Source: Neodiprion pinetum (Eukaryota; Arthropoda; Insecta; Hymenoptera; Diprionidae). Taken from it: DNA of 64,000 nt. The notes under the pieces are model-generated. The model saw only the letters and a program-made list of their open reading frames with translations, had not been told where the DNA came from and did not search any database. Position numbers and translations under genes: made by a program. The DNA is taken from positions 5,835,521-5,899,520 of the forward strand of contig NC_060235.2 of assembly GCF_021155775.2 (NCBI RefSeq), in the 5' to 3' direction. Position 1 is the first letter of the stretch, and the number at the start of each line of letters is the position of its first letter. Positions 13,801 through 26,600 of the stretch are shown here, piece after piece.

Positions 13801-14127
13801 CCTATGTTCGACGGAATCCATAGATATTTTATTAGTCCATTCGGTTCTGCAAAATCGGCAGCTTTACTGATCAAGTGAATCGGGGGGGTTGAACAATAAA
13901 CATAGAACGATGCCATGATTTCAGATTTGTCCCAAGAGTAAATGCAGTGCAAGGTATGATAATAATAAGCCACGAAGAAATGCCGATTGCCCGAAAATGC
14001 GTATTATTTCGTGTGGTTGATGAAATGAAGTAAAGCCAGCAAGATTATGAACGCTGTGAGTGAAAACTTTGCAAGCATGAATTTGAAAGTGATGGCTGAG
14101 TAACACGGCGGATGCTATTTGATTCCT
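7416..14127 (+). other. AT-rich 3'UTR/intergenic region after the receptor gene
   Basis: No exon could be recognised on either strand. The sequence is very AT-rich, with many A or T homopolymers (the longest about 29 A at 9936-9964), TA runs (8111-8130, 10220-10260, 11604-11626) and AAT runs (about 10782-10813, 11990-12050, 12577-12597). Open frames here are products of homopolymers. Many AATAAA hexamers occur, so the receptor's polyadenylation site cannot be picked, and part of this may be a long 3'UTR. Confidence 0.6.
9936..9964 (+). repeat. Poly(A) homopolymer
   Basis: Run of about 29 consecutive A. It could be the tail of a retroposed copy, but no preceding element was recognised. Confidence 0.85.
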
Positions 14128-14664
14128 CAATTTTCTGCTGTTCGTCCAGCACTCTTTTCGCTGCGTTTTCGGAGTTCCTGGTGGTCCAATTAGTCTGGAT
14201 AGGGTCACACAAGTCAAATCTGAGACGAAAAATTTTTAGCTCAAAAAATGAAGAAAAAAGTAAGGCTAACCCCTTTGCATTTTTGGCGGAAATTTTCGCG
14301 ATTTTGAAAAGTGCTGAAATAAATTCTATCTGGCACTATTCCGACGTAATTTTGCCGAGGAAAACGATTTAGTGCAGTCCCAATACGCTGCGAGCAACAA
14401 TAAGAAGTTACGGCCAGAAAACGAGAAGCTGAGTTTTCGACATTTTTCAGCAGGTGCTTTTTCCTTTGTAACTTTTCTCCTGGTGATCCCACGCCCTTTT
14501 CGCTGCGTTTTCTGAGTTCCTGGGTGTCCAATTAGTCAGGTCAGGGTCATTTAAATCGAATCTGAGAACAAAAGTTTTTTGCGTAAAAAAAAAGGAAGGC
14601 TAACCCCTTTGCATTTTTGGCGAAAATTTTCGCGATTTTGAAATGTGCTGGAATAAATTCTATC

Positions 14665-17600
14665 TGGCACTATTCCGACGTAATTTTGCCGGTAAAAACG
14701 ATTGGGCGCAGTCCCAATACGCTGCGAGCAACGAATGAAAAGTTACGGCCAGAAAACGAGAACCTGAATTTTCGACATTTTTCAGCAGGTGCTTTTTTCC
14801 TCGTATCTTCTCTCCCGTTGATCCCACGCTCCTTTTGCTGCGTTTTCTGAGTTCCCTGGGGTCCAATTGGTCGGGAAAGAGTCATACGAATCAATTCTGA
14901 GACGAAAAATTTTTTGGTCAAAAAAAAAGGAAGGTTGACCCCTTTGTATTTTTGGCGAAAATTTTCGCGATTTTCAAAAGTGCTGGAATAAATTAATTGT
15001 GGCACTATTCCGACGTAATTTTGCGAGAGAAATCGATTGGGCGCAGTCCCAATACGCTGCGATCAACGCATCGAAAGTTACAGCCAAAAAACGAAAACCT
15101 GAATTTTCGACATTTTTCAGCAGGTGCTTTTTTCCTCGTATCTTCTCTTCCGTTAATCCCACGCTCCTCTTGCTGCGTTTTCTGAGTTCCTCGGGGTCCA
15201 ATTGGTCGGGAAAGAGTCATACAAATCAATTCTGAGACGAGAAATTCTTTGGTCAAAAAAAAAGGATGGTTAACCCCTTTGTATTTTTGGCGAAAATTTT
15301 CGCGATTTTCAAAAGTGCTGGAATAAATTAATTGTGGCACTATTCCGACGTAATTGTGCGAGAGAAATCGATTGGGCGCAGTCCCAATACGCTGCAATGT
15401 ACGCATCGAAAGTTACAGCCAAAAAACGAAAATCTGAATTTTCGACATTTTTCAGCAGGTGCTTTTTTCCTCGTATCTTCTCTCCCGTTGATCCCACGCT
15501 CCTTTTGCTGCGTTTTCTGAGTTCCTCGGGGTCCAATTGGTCGGGAAAGGGTCATACGAATCAATTCTGAGACGAAAAATTTTTTGGTCAAAAAAAAAGG
15601 AAGGTTAACCCCTTTGTATTTTTGGCGAAAATTTTCGCGATTTTCAAAAGTGCTGGAATGAATTAATTGTGGCACTATTCCGACGTAATTTTGCGAGAGA
15701 AATCGATTGGGCGCAGTCCCAATACGCTGCGATCAACGCATCAAGAGTTACAGCCGTAAAACGAAAACCTGAATTTTCGACATTTTTCAGCAGGTGCTTT
15801 TTTCCTCGTATCTTCTCTCCCGTTAATCCCACGCTCCTTTTGCTGCGTTTTCTGAGTTCCTCGGGGTCCAATTGGTCGGGAAAGAGTCATACGAATCAAT
15901 TCTGAGACGAAAAATTTTTTGGTCAAAAAAAAAGGAAGGTTAACCCCTTTGTATTTTTGGCGGAAATTTTCGCGATTTTCAAAAGTGCTGGAACAAAATA
16001 ATTGTGGCACCATTCCGACGTAATTTTGCAAGAGAAATCGATTGGGCGCAGTCCCAATACGCTGCGATCAACGCATCGAAAGTTACAGCCAAAAAACGAG
16101 AATCTGAATTTTCGACATTTCTCAGCAGGTACTTTTTTCCTCGTATCTTCTATCCCGTTGATCCCACGCTCCTTTTGCTGCGTTTTCTGAGTTCCTCGGG
16201 GTCCAATTGGTCGGAAAAGGGTCATACGAATCAATTCTGAGACGAAAAATTTTTTTGGTCAAAAAAAAAGGAAGGTTAACCCCTTTGTATTTTAGGCGAA
16301 AATTTTCGCGATTTTCAAAAGTGCTGGAATAAATCAATTGTGGCACTATTCCGACGTAATTTTGCGAGAGAAATCGATTGGGCGCAGTCCCAATACGCTG
16401 CGATCAACGCATCGAAAGTTACAGCCAATAAACGAAAACCTGAATTTTCGACATCTTTCAGCAGGTGCTTTTTTCCTCGTATCTTCTCTCCTGTTGATCC
16501 CACGCTCCTTTTGCTGCGTTTTCTGAGGTCCTCGGGGTCCAATTGGTCGGGAAAGGGTCATACAAATCAATTCTGAGACGAAAAATTTTGAGGTCAAAAA
16601 AAAAGGAAGGTTAACCCCTTTGTATTTAAGGCGAAAATTTCCGCGATTTTCAAAAGTGCTGGAATAAATCAATTGTGGCACTATTCCGACGTAATTTTGC
16701 GAGAGAAATCGATTGGGCGCAGTCCCAATACGCTGCGATCAACGCATCGAAAGTTACAGCCAAAAAACGAAAACCTGAATTTTCGACATTTTTCAGCAGG
16801 TGCTTTTTTCCTCGTATCTTCTCTCCCGTTGATCCCACGCTCCTTTTGCTGCGTTTTCTGAGTTCCCCAGGGTCCAATCGATCGGAAAAGGGTCATACGA
16901 ATCAATTCTAAGACGAGAAATTTTTTGGTCAGAAAAAAAGGAAGGTTAACCCCTTTGTATTTTTGGCGGAAATTTTCGCGATTTTCAAAAGTGCTGGAAT
17001 AAAATAATTGTGGCACTATTCCGACGTAATTTTGCTAGAGAAATCGATTGGGCGCAGTCCCAATACGCTGCGATCAACGCATCGAAAGTTACAGCTAAAA
17101 AACGAAAACCTGAATTTTCGACATTTTTCAGCAGGTGCTTTTTCCTTGGTAACTTTTCTCCTGGTGATCCCACGCCCTTTTTGCTGCGTTTTCTGAGTTC
17201 CTGGGTGTCCAATTAGTCAGGTCAGGGTCATTTGAATCGAATCTGAGACCAAAAGTTTTTTGCGTAAAAAAAAAGTAAGGCTAACCCCTTTGCATTTTTG
17301 GCGAAAATTTTCGCGATTTTGAAAAGTGCTGGAATAAATGCTATCTGGCACTATTCCGACGTAATTTTGCCGAGGAAAACGATTTAGTGCAGTCCCGATA
17401 CGCTGCGAGCAACAAATGAGAAGTTACGGCCAGAAAACGAGAACCTGAGTTTCCGACATTTTTCAGCAGGTGCTTTCTCCTTTGTAACTTTTCTCCTGGT
17501 CATTCCACGCCCTTTTCGCTGCGTTTTCTGAGTTCCTGGGTGTCCAATTAGTCAGGTCAGGGTCATTTAAATCGAATCTGAGAACAAAGTTTTTTGCGTA

Positions 17601-20600
17601 AAAAAAAAGGAAGGCTAACCCTTTGCATTTTTGGCGAAAATTTTCGCGATTTTGAAATGTGCTGGAATAAATTCTATCTGGCACTATTCCGACGTAATTT
17701 CGCCGGTGAAAACGATTAAGCGCAGTCCCAATACGCTGCGAGCAACGAATGAAAAGTTACGGCCAGAAAACGAGAACCTGAATTTTCGACATTTTTCAGC
17801 AGGTGCTTTTTTCCTCGTATCTTCTCTCCCGTTGATCCCACGCTCCTTTTGCTGCGTTTTCTGAGTTCCCTGGGGTCCAATTGGTCGGGAAAGAGTCATA
17901 CGAATCAATTCTGAGACGAAAAATTTTTTGGTCAAAAAAAAAGGAAGGTTAACCCCTATGTATTTTTGGCGAAAATTTTCGCGATTTTCAAAAGTGCTGG
18001 AATAAATTAATTGTGGCACTATTCCGACGTAATTTTGCGAGAGAAATCGATTGGGCGCAGTCCCGATACGCTGCGATCAACGCATCGAAAGTTACAGCCA
18101 AAAAACGAAAACCTGAATTTTCGACATTTTTCAGCAGGTGCTTTTTTCCTCGTATCTTCTTTCCCGTTGATCCCACGCTCCTTTTGCTGCGTTTTCTGAG
18201 TTCCTCGGGGTCCAATTGGTCGGGAAAGGGTCATACGAATCAATTCTAAGACAAAAAATTTTTTGGTCAAAAAAAAAGGAAGGTTAACCCCTTTGTATTT
18301 TAGGCGAAAATTTTTGCGATTTTCAAAAGTGCTGGAATAAATTAATTGTGGCACTATTCCGACGTAATTGTGCGAGAGAAATCGATTGGGCGCAGTCCCA
18401 ATACGCTGCAATGTACGCATCGAAAGTTACAGCCAAAAAACGAAAATCTGAATTTTCGACATTTCTCAGCAGGTACTTTTTTCCTCGTATCTTCTCTCCC
18501 GTTAATCCCACGCTCCTTTTGCTGCGTTTTCTGAGTTCCTCGGGGTCCAATTGGTCGGGAAAGAGTCATACGAATCAATTCTGAGACGAAAAATTTTTTG
18601 GTCAAAAAAAAAGGAAGGTTAACCCCTTTGTATTTTTGGCGGAAATTTTCGCGATTTTCAAAAGTGCTGGAACAAAATAATTGTGGCACCATTCCGACGT
18701 AATTTTGCAAGAGAAATCGATTGGGCGCAGTCCCAATACGCTGCGATCAACGCATCGAAAGTTACAGCCAAAAAACGAGAATCTGAATTTTCGACATTTC
18801 TCAGCAGGTACTTTTTTCCTCGTATCTTCTATCCCGTTGATCCCACGCTCCTTTTGCTGCGTTTTCTGAGTTCCTCGGGGTCCAATTGGTCGGAAAAGGG
18901 TCATACGAATCAATTCTGAGACGAAAAATTTTTTTGGTCAAAAAAAAAGGAAGGTTAACCCCTTTGTATTTTAGGCGAAAATTTTCGCGATTTTCAAAAG
19001 TGCTGGAATAAATCAATTGTGGCACTATTCCGACGTAATTTTGCGAGAGAAATCGATTGGGCGCAGTCCCAATACGCTGCGATCAACGCATCGAAAGTTA
19101 CAGCCAATAAACGAAAACCTGAATTTTCGACATCTTTCAGCAGGTGCTTTTTTCCTCGTATCTTCTCTCCTGTTGATCCCACGCTCCTTTTGCTGCGTTT
19201 TCTGAGGTCCTCGGGGTCCAATTGGTCGGGAAAGGGTCATACAAATCAATTCTGAGACGAAAAATTTTGAGGTCAAAAAAAAAGGAAGGTTAACCCCTTC
19301 GTATTTTTGGCGAAAATTTTCGCGATTTTCAAAAGTGCTGGAATAAATTAATTGTGGCACTATTCCGACGTAATTTTGCGAGAGTAATCGATTGGGCGCA
19401 GTCCCAATACGCTGCGATCAACGCATCGAAAGTTACAGCCAAAAAACGAGAACCTGAATTTTCGACATTTTTCAGCAGGTGCTTTTTTCCACGTATCTTC
19501 TATCCCGTTGATCCCACGCTCCTTTTGCTGCGTTTTCTGAGTTCCTCGGGGTCCAATTGGTCGGAAAAGGGTCATACGAATCAATTCTGAGACGAAAAAT
19601 TTTTTGGTCAAAAAAAAAGGAAGGTTAACCCCTTTGTATTTAAGGCGAAAATTTCCGCGATTTTCAAAAGTGCTGGAATAAATCAATTGTGGCACTATTC
19701 CGACGTAATTTTGCGAGAGAAATCGATTGGGCGCAGTCCCAATACGCTGCGATCAACGCATCGAAAGTTACAGCCAAAAAACGAAAACCTGAATTTTCGA
19801 CATTTTTCAGCAGGTGCTTTTTTCCTCGTATCTTCTCTCCCGTTGATCCCACGCTCCTTTTGCTGCGTTTTCTGAGTTCCCCAGGGTCCAATCGATCGGA
19901 AAAGGGTCATACGAATCAATTCTAAGACGAGAAATTTTTTGGTCAGAAAAAAAGGAAGGTTAACCCCTTTGTATTTTTGGCGGAAATTTTCGCGATTTTC
20001 AAAAGTGCTGGAATAAAATAATTGTGGCACTATTCCGACGTAATTTTGCTAGAGAAATCGATTGGGCGCAGTCCCAATACGCTGCGATCAACGCATCGAA
20101 AGTTACAGCTAAAAAACGAAAACCTGAATTTTCGACATTTTTCAGCAGGTGCTTTTTCCTTGGTAACTTTTCTCCAGGTGATCCCACGCCCTTTTTGCTG
20201 CGTTTTCTGAGTTCCTGGGTGTCCAATTAGTCAGGTCAGGGTCATTTGAATCGAATCTGAGACCAAAAGTTTTTTGCGTAAAAAAAAAGTAAGGCTAACC
20301 TTTGCATTTTTGGCGAAAATTTTCGCGATTTTGAAAAGTGCTGGAATAAATGCTATCTGGCACTATTCCGACGTAATTTTGCCGAGGAAAACGATTTAGT
20401 GCAGTCCCGATACGCTGCGAGCAACAAATGAGAAGTTACGGCCAGAAAACGAGAACCTGAGTTTCCGACATTTTTCAGCAGGTGCTTTCTCCTTTGTAAC
20501 TTTTCTCCTGGTCATTCCACGCCCTTTTCGCTGCGTTTTCTGAGTTCCTGGGTGTCCAATTAGTCAGGTCAGGGTCATTTAAATCGAATCTGAGAACAAA

Positions 20601-23600
20601 GTTTTTTGCGTAAAAAAAAAGGAAGGCTAACCCTTTGCATTTTTGGCGAAAATTTTCGCGATTTTGAAATGTGCTGGAATAAATTCTATCTGGCACTATT
20701 CCGACGTAATTTCGCCGGTGAAAACGATTAAGCGCAGTCCCAATACGCTGCGAGCAACGAATGAAAAGTTACGGCCAGAAAACGAGAACCTGAATTTTCG
20801 ACATTTTTCAGCAGGTGCTTTTTTCCTCGTATCTTCTCTCCCGTTGATCCCACGCTCCTTTTGCTGCGTTTTCTGAGTTCCCTGGGGTCCAATTGGTCGG
20901 GAAAGAGTCATACGAATCAATTCTGAGACGAAAAATTTTTTGGTCAAAAAAAAAGGAAGGTTAACCCCTATGTATTTTTGGCGAAAATTTTCGCGATTTT
21001 CAAAAGTGCTGGAATAAATTAATTGTGGCACTATTCCGACGTAATTTTGCGAGAGAAATCGATTAGGCGCAGTCCCGATACGCTGCGATCAACGCATCGA
21101 AAGTTACAGCCAAAAAACGAAAACCTGAATTTTCGACATTTTTCAGCAGGTGCTTTTTTCCTCGTATCTTCTTTCCCGTTGATCCCACGCTCCTTTTGCT
21201 GCGTTTTCTGAGTTCCTCGGGGTCCAATTGGTCGGGAAAGGGTCATACGAATCAATTCTAAGACAAAAAATTTTTTGGTCAAAAAAAAAGGAAGGTTAAC
21301 CCCTTTGTATTTTAGGCGAAAATTTTTGCGATTTTCAAAAGTGCTGGAATAAATTAATTGTGGCACTATTCCGACGTAATTTTGCGAGAGAAATCGATTG
21401 GGCGCAGTCCCAATACGCTGCGATCAACGCATCGAAAGTTACAGCCAAAAAACGAAAACCTGAATTTTCGACATTTTTCAGCAGGTGCTTTTTTCCTCGT
21501 ATCTTCTCTCCCGTTGATCCCACGCTCCTTTTGCTGCGTTTTTTGAGTTTCTTGTGGTCCAATTGGTCGGGAAAGAGTCATACGAATCAATTCTAAGACG
21601 AAAAATTTTTTGGTCAAAAAAAAAGGAAGGTTAACCCCTTTGTATTTTTGGCGAAAATTTTCGCGATTTTCAAAAGTGCTGGAATAAATCAATTGTGGCA
21701 CTATTCCGACGTAATTTTGCGAGAGAAATCAATTGGGCGCAGTCCCAATACGCTGCGATCAACGCGTCGAAAGTTACAGCCAATAAACGAAAACCTGAAT
21801 TGTCGACATTTTTCAGCAGGTGCTTTTTTCCACGTATCGTCTCTCCCGTTGATCCCACGCTCCTTTTGCTGCGTTTTCTGAGTTCCTCGGGGTCCAATTG
21901 GTCGGGAAAGAGTCATACGAATCAATTCTGAGACGAAAAATTTTTTGGGCAAAAAAAAAGGAAGGTTAACCCCTTTGTATTTTTGGCGAAAATTTTCGCG
22001 ATTTTCAAAAGTGCTGGAATAAATTAATTGTGGCACTATTCCGACGTAATTTTGCGAGAGAAATCGATCGGGCGCAGTCCCGATACGCTGCGATCAACGC
22101 ATCGAAAGTTACAGCCAAAAAACGAAAACCTGAATTTTCGACATTTTTCAGCAGGTGCTTTTTTCCTCGTATCTTCTCCCCTGTTGATCCCACGCTCCTT
22201 TTGCTGCGTTTTCTGAGTTCCTCGGGGACGAATTGGTCGGGAAAGGGTCATACGAATCAATTCTGAGACGAAAAATTTTGTGGTCAAAAAAAAAAGGAAG
22301 GTTAACCCCTTTGTATTTTTGGCGAAAATTTTTGCGATTTCCAAAAGTGCTGGAATAAATTAATTGTGGCACTATTCCGACGTAATTTTGCGAGAGAAAT
22401 CGATTCGGCGCAGTCCCAATACGCTGCGATCAACGCATCGAAAGTTACAGCCAAAAAACGAAAACCTGAATTTTCGACATTTTTCAGCAGGTGCTTTTTT
22501 CCTCGTATCTTCTCTCCCGTTGATCCCACGCTCCTTTTGCTGCGTTTTCTGAGTTCTCTGGGGTCCAATTGGTCGGGAAAGGGTCATACGAATCAATTCT
22601 GAGACGAAAAATTTTTTGGTCAAAAAAAAAGGAAGGGCTACCCCTTTGTATTTTTGGCGAAAATTTTGGCGATTTTTAAAAGTGCTGGAATAAACTAATT
22701 GTGGCACTATTCCGACGTAATTTTGCGAGAGAAATCGATTGGGCGCAGTCCTTATACGCTGCGATCAACGCATCGAAAGTTACAGCCAAAAAACGAAAAC
22801 CTGAATTTTCGACAGTTTTCAGCAGGTGCTTTTTTCCTCGTATCTTCTCTCCTGTTGATCCCACGCTCCTTTTGCTGCGTTTTCTGAGTTCCTTGTGGTC
22901 CAATTGGTCGGGAAAGAGTCATACGAATCAATTCTGAGACGAAAAATTTTTTGGTCAAAAAAAAAGGAAGGTATTTTTGGCGAAAATTTTTGCGATTTTC
23001 AAAAGTGCTGAAATAAATCAATTGTGGCACTATTCCGACGTAATTTTGCGAGAGAAATCGATTGGGCGCAGTCCCAATACGCTGCGATCAACGCATCGAA
23101 AGTTACAGCCAATAAACGAAAACCTGAATTTTCGACATCTTTCAGCAGGTGCTTTTTTCCTCGTATCTTCTCTCCTGTTGATCCCACGCTCCTTTTGCTG
23201 CGTTTTCTGAGGTCCTCGGGGTCCAATTGGTCGGGAAAGGGTCATACAAATCAATTCTGAGACGAAAAATTTTTTAGTCTAGAAAAAAGGGAGGTTTAAC
23301 CCCTTTGTATTTTTGGCGAAAATTTTCGCGATTTTCAAAAGTGCTGGAATAAATTAATTGTGGCACTATTCCGACGTAATTTTGCAAGAGAAATCGATTG
23401 GGCGCAGTTCCAATACGCTGCGATCAACGCATCGAAAGTTACAGCCAAAAAACGAAAACCTGAATTTTCGACATTTTTCAGCAGGTGCTTTTTTCCTCGT
23501 ATCTTCTCTCCCGTTGATCCTACGTTCCTTTCGCTGCGTTTTCTGAGTTGCTCGGGGTCCAATTGGTCGGGAAAGAGTCATACGAATCAATTCTGAGACT

Positions 23601-26600
23601 CAAAATTTTTAGGTCAAAAAAAAAGGAAGGTTAACCCCTTCGTATTTTTGGCGAAAATTTTCGCGATTTTCAAAAGTGCTGAAATAAATTAATTGTGGCA
23701 CTATTCCGACGTAATTGTGCGAGAGAAATCGATTGGGCGCTGTCCCAATACGCTGCAATCAACGCATCGAAAGTTACAGCCAAAAAACGAAAATCTAAAT
23801 TTTTGACATTTTTCAGCAGGTGCTTTTTTCCTCGTATCTTCTCTCCCGTTGATCCCACGCTCCTTTTGCTGCGTTTTCTGAGTTCCTCAAGGTCCAATTG
23901 GTCGGGAAAGGGTCATACGAATCAATTCTGAGACGAAAAATTTTTTGGTCAAAAAAAAAGGAAGGTTAACCCCTTTGTATTTTTGGCGGAAATTTTCGCG
24001 ATTTTCAAAAGTGCTGGAATAAATTAATTGTGGCACTATTCCGACGTAATTTTGCGAGAGAAATCGATTGGGCGCAGTCCTTATACGCTGCGATCAACGC
24101 ATCGAAAGTTACAGCCAAAAAACGAAAACCTGAATTTTCGACATTTTTCAGCAGGTGCTTTTTTCCACGTATCTACTCTCACGTTGATCCCACGCTCCTT
24201 TTGCTGCGTTTTCTGAGTTCCTCGGGGTCCAATTGGTCGAGAAAGAGTCTTACGAATCAATTCTGAGACGAAAAATTTTTTGGTCAAAAAAAAAGGAAGG
24301 CTAACCCCTTTGCATTTTTGGCGAATATTTCCGCGATTTTGAAATGTGCTGGAATAAATTCTATCTGGCACTATTCCGACGTAATTTTGCCAGTGAAAAC
24401 GATCAAGCGCAGTCCCGATACGCTGCAAGCAACGAATGAAAAGTTACGGCCAGAAAACGAGAACCTGAATTTTCAACATTTTTCAGCAGGTGCTTTTTTC
24501 CACGTATCTTCTCTCCCGTTGATCCCACGCTCCTTTTGCTGCTTTTTCTGAGTTCCCTGGGGTCCAATTGGTCGGGAAAGAGTCATACGAATCAATTCTG
24601 AGACGAAAAATTTTTTGGTCAAAAAAAAAGGAAGGTTAAAAAAGGAAGGCGAAAATTTTCGCCAAAAATACAAAGGGGTTACCTTTGTATTTTTGGCGAA
24701 AATTTTCGCGATTTTCAAAAGTGCTGGAATAAATTAATTGTGGCACTATTTCGACGTAATTTTGCGAGCGAAATCGATTAAGCGCAGTCCCAATACGCTG
24801 CGATCAACGCATCGAAAGTTACAGCCAAAATACGAAAACCTGAATTTTCGACATTTTTCAGCAGGTGCTTTTTTCCTCGTATCTTCTCTCCCGTTGATTC
24901 CACGCTCCTTTTGCTGCGTTTTCTGAGTTCCCCGGGGTCCAATCGATCGGAAAAGGGTCATACGAATCAATTCTAAGACGAGAAATTTTTTGGCCAGAAA
25001 AAAAGGAAGGTTAACCCCTTTGTATTTTTGGCGGAAATTTTCGCGATTTTCAAAAGTGCTGGAATAAAATAATTGTGGCACTATTCCGACGTAATTTTGC
25101 TAGAGAAATCGATTGGGCGCAGTCCCAATACGCTGCGATCAACGCATCGAAAGTTACAGCTAAAAAACGAAAACCTGAATTTTCGACATTTTTCAGCAGG
25201 TGCTTTTTCCTTGGTAACTTTTCTCCTGGTGATCCCACGCCCTTTTTGCTGCGTTTTCTGAGTTCCTGGGTGTCCAATCAGTCAGGTCAGGGTCATTTAA
25301 ATCGAATCTGAGACCAAAAGTTTTTTGCGTAAAAAAAAAGGAAGGCTAACCCCTTTGCATTTTTGGCGAAAATTTTCGCGATTTTGAAAAGTGCTGGAAT
25401 AAATGCTATCTGGCACTATTCCGACGTAATTTTGCCGAGGAAAACGATTTAGTGCAGTCCCGATACGCTGCGAGCAACAAATGAGAAGTTACGGCCAGAA
25501 AACGAGAACCTGAGTTTCCGACATTTTTCAGCAGGTGCTTTCTACTTTGTAACTTTTCTCCTGGTGATTCCACGCCCTTTTCGCTGCGTTTTCTGAGTTC
25601 CTGGGTGTCCAATTAGTCAGGTCAGGGTCATTTAAATCGAATCTGAGAACAAAAGTTTTTTGCGTAAAAAAAAAGGAAGGCTAACCCCTTTGCATTTTTG
25701 GCGAAAATTTTCGCGATTTTGAAATGTGCTGGAATAAATTCTATCTGGCACTATTCCGACGTAATTTCGCCGGTGAAAACGATTAAGCGCAGTCCCAATA
25801 CGCTGCGAGCAACGAATGAAAAGTTACGGCCAGAAAACGAGAACCTGAATTTTCGACATTTTTCAGCAGGTGCTTTTTTCCTCGTATCTTCTCTCCCGTT
25901 GATCCCACGCTCCTTTTGCTGCGTTTTCTGAGTTCCCTGGGGTCCAATTGGTCGGGAAAGAGTCATACGAATCAATTCTCAGACGAAAAATTTTTTGGTC
26001 AAAAAAAAAGGAAGGTTAACCCCTATGTATTTTTGGCGAAAATTTTCGCGATTTTCAAAAGTGCTGGAATAAATTAATTGTGGCACTATTCCGACGTAAT
26101 TTTGCGAGAGAAATCGATTGGGCGCAGTCCCGATACGCTGCGATCAACGCATCGAAAGTTACAGCCAAAAAACGAAAACCTGAATTTTCGACAGTTTTCA
26201 GCAGGTGCTTTTTTCCTCGTATCTTCTCTCCTGTTGATCCCACGCTCCTTTTGCTGCGTTTTCTGAGTTCCTTGTGGTCCAATTGGTCGGGAAAGAGTCA
26301 TACGAATCAATTCTGAGACGAAAAATTTTTTGGTCAAAAAAAAAGGAAGGTTAACCCCTTTGTATTTTAGGCGAAAATTTTTGCGATTTTCAAAAGTGCT
26401 GGAATAAATTAATTGTGGCACTATTCCGACGTAATTTTGCGAGAGAAATCGATTGGGCGCAGTCCCAATACGCTGCGATCAACGCATCGAAAGTTACAGC
26501 CAAAAAACGAAAACCTGAATTTTCGACATTTTTCAGCAGGTGCTTTTTTCCTCGTATCTTCTCTCCCGTTGATCCCACGCTCCTTTTGCTGCGTTTTTTG

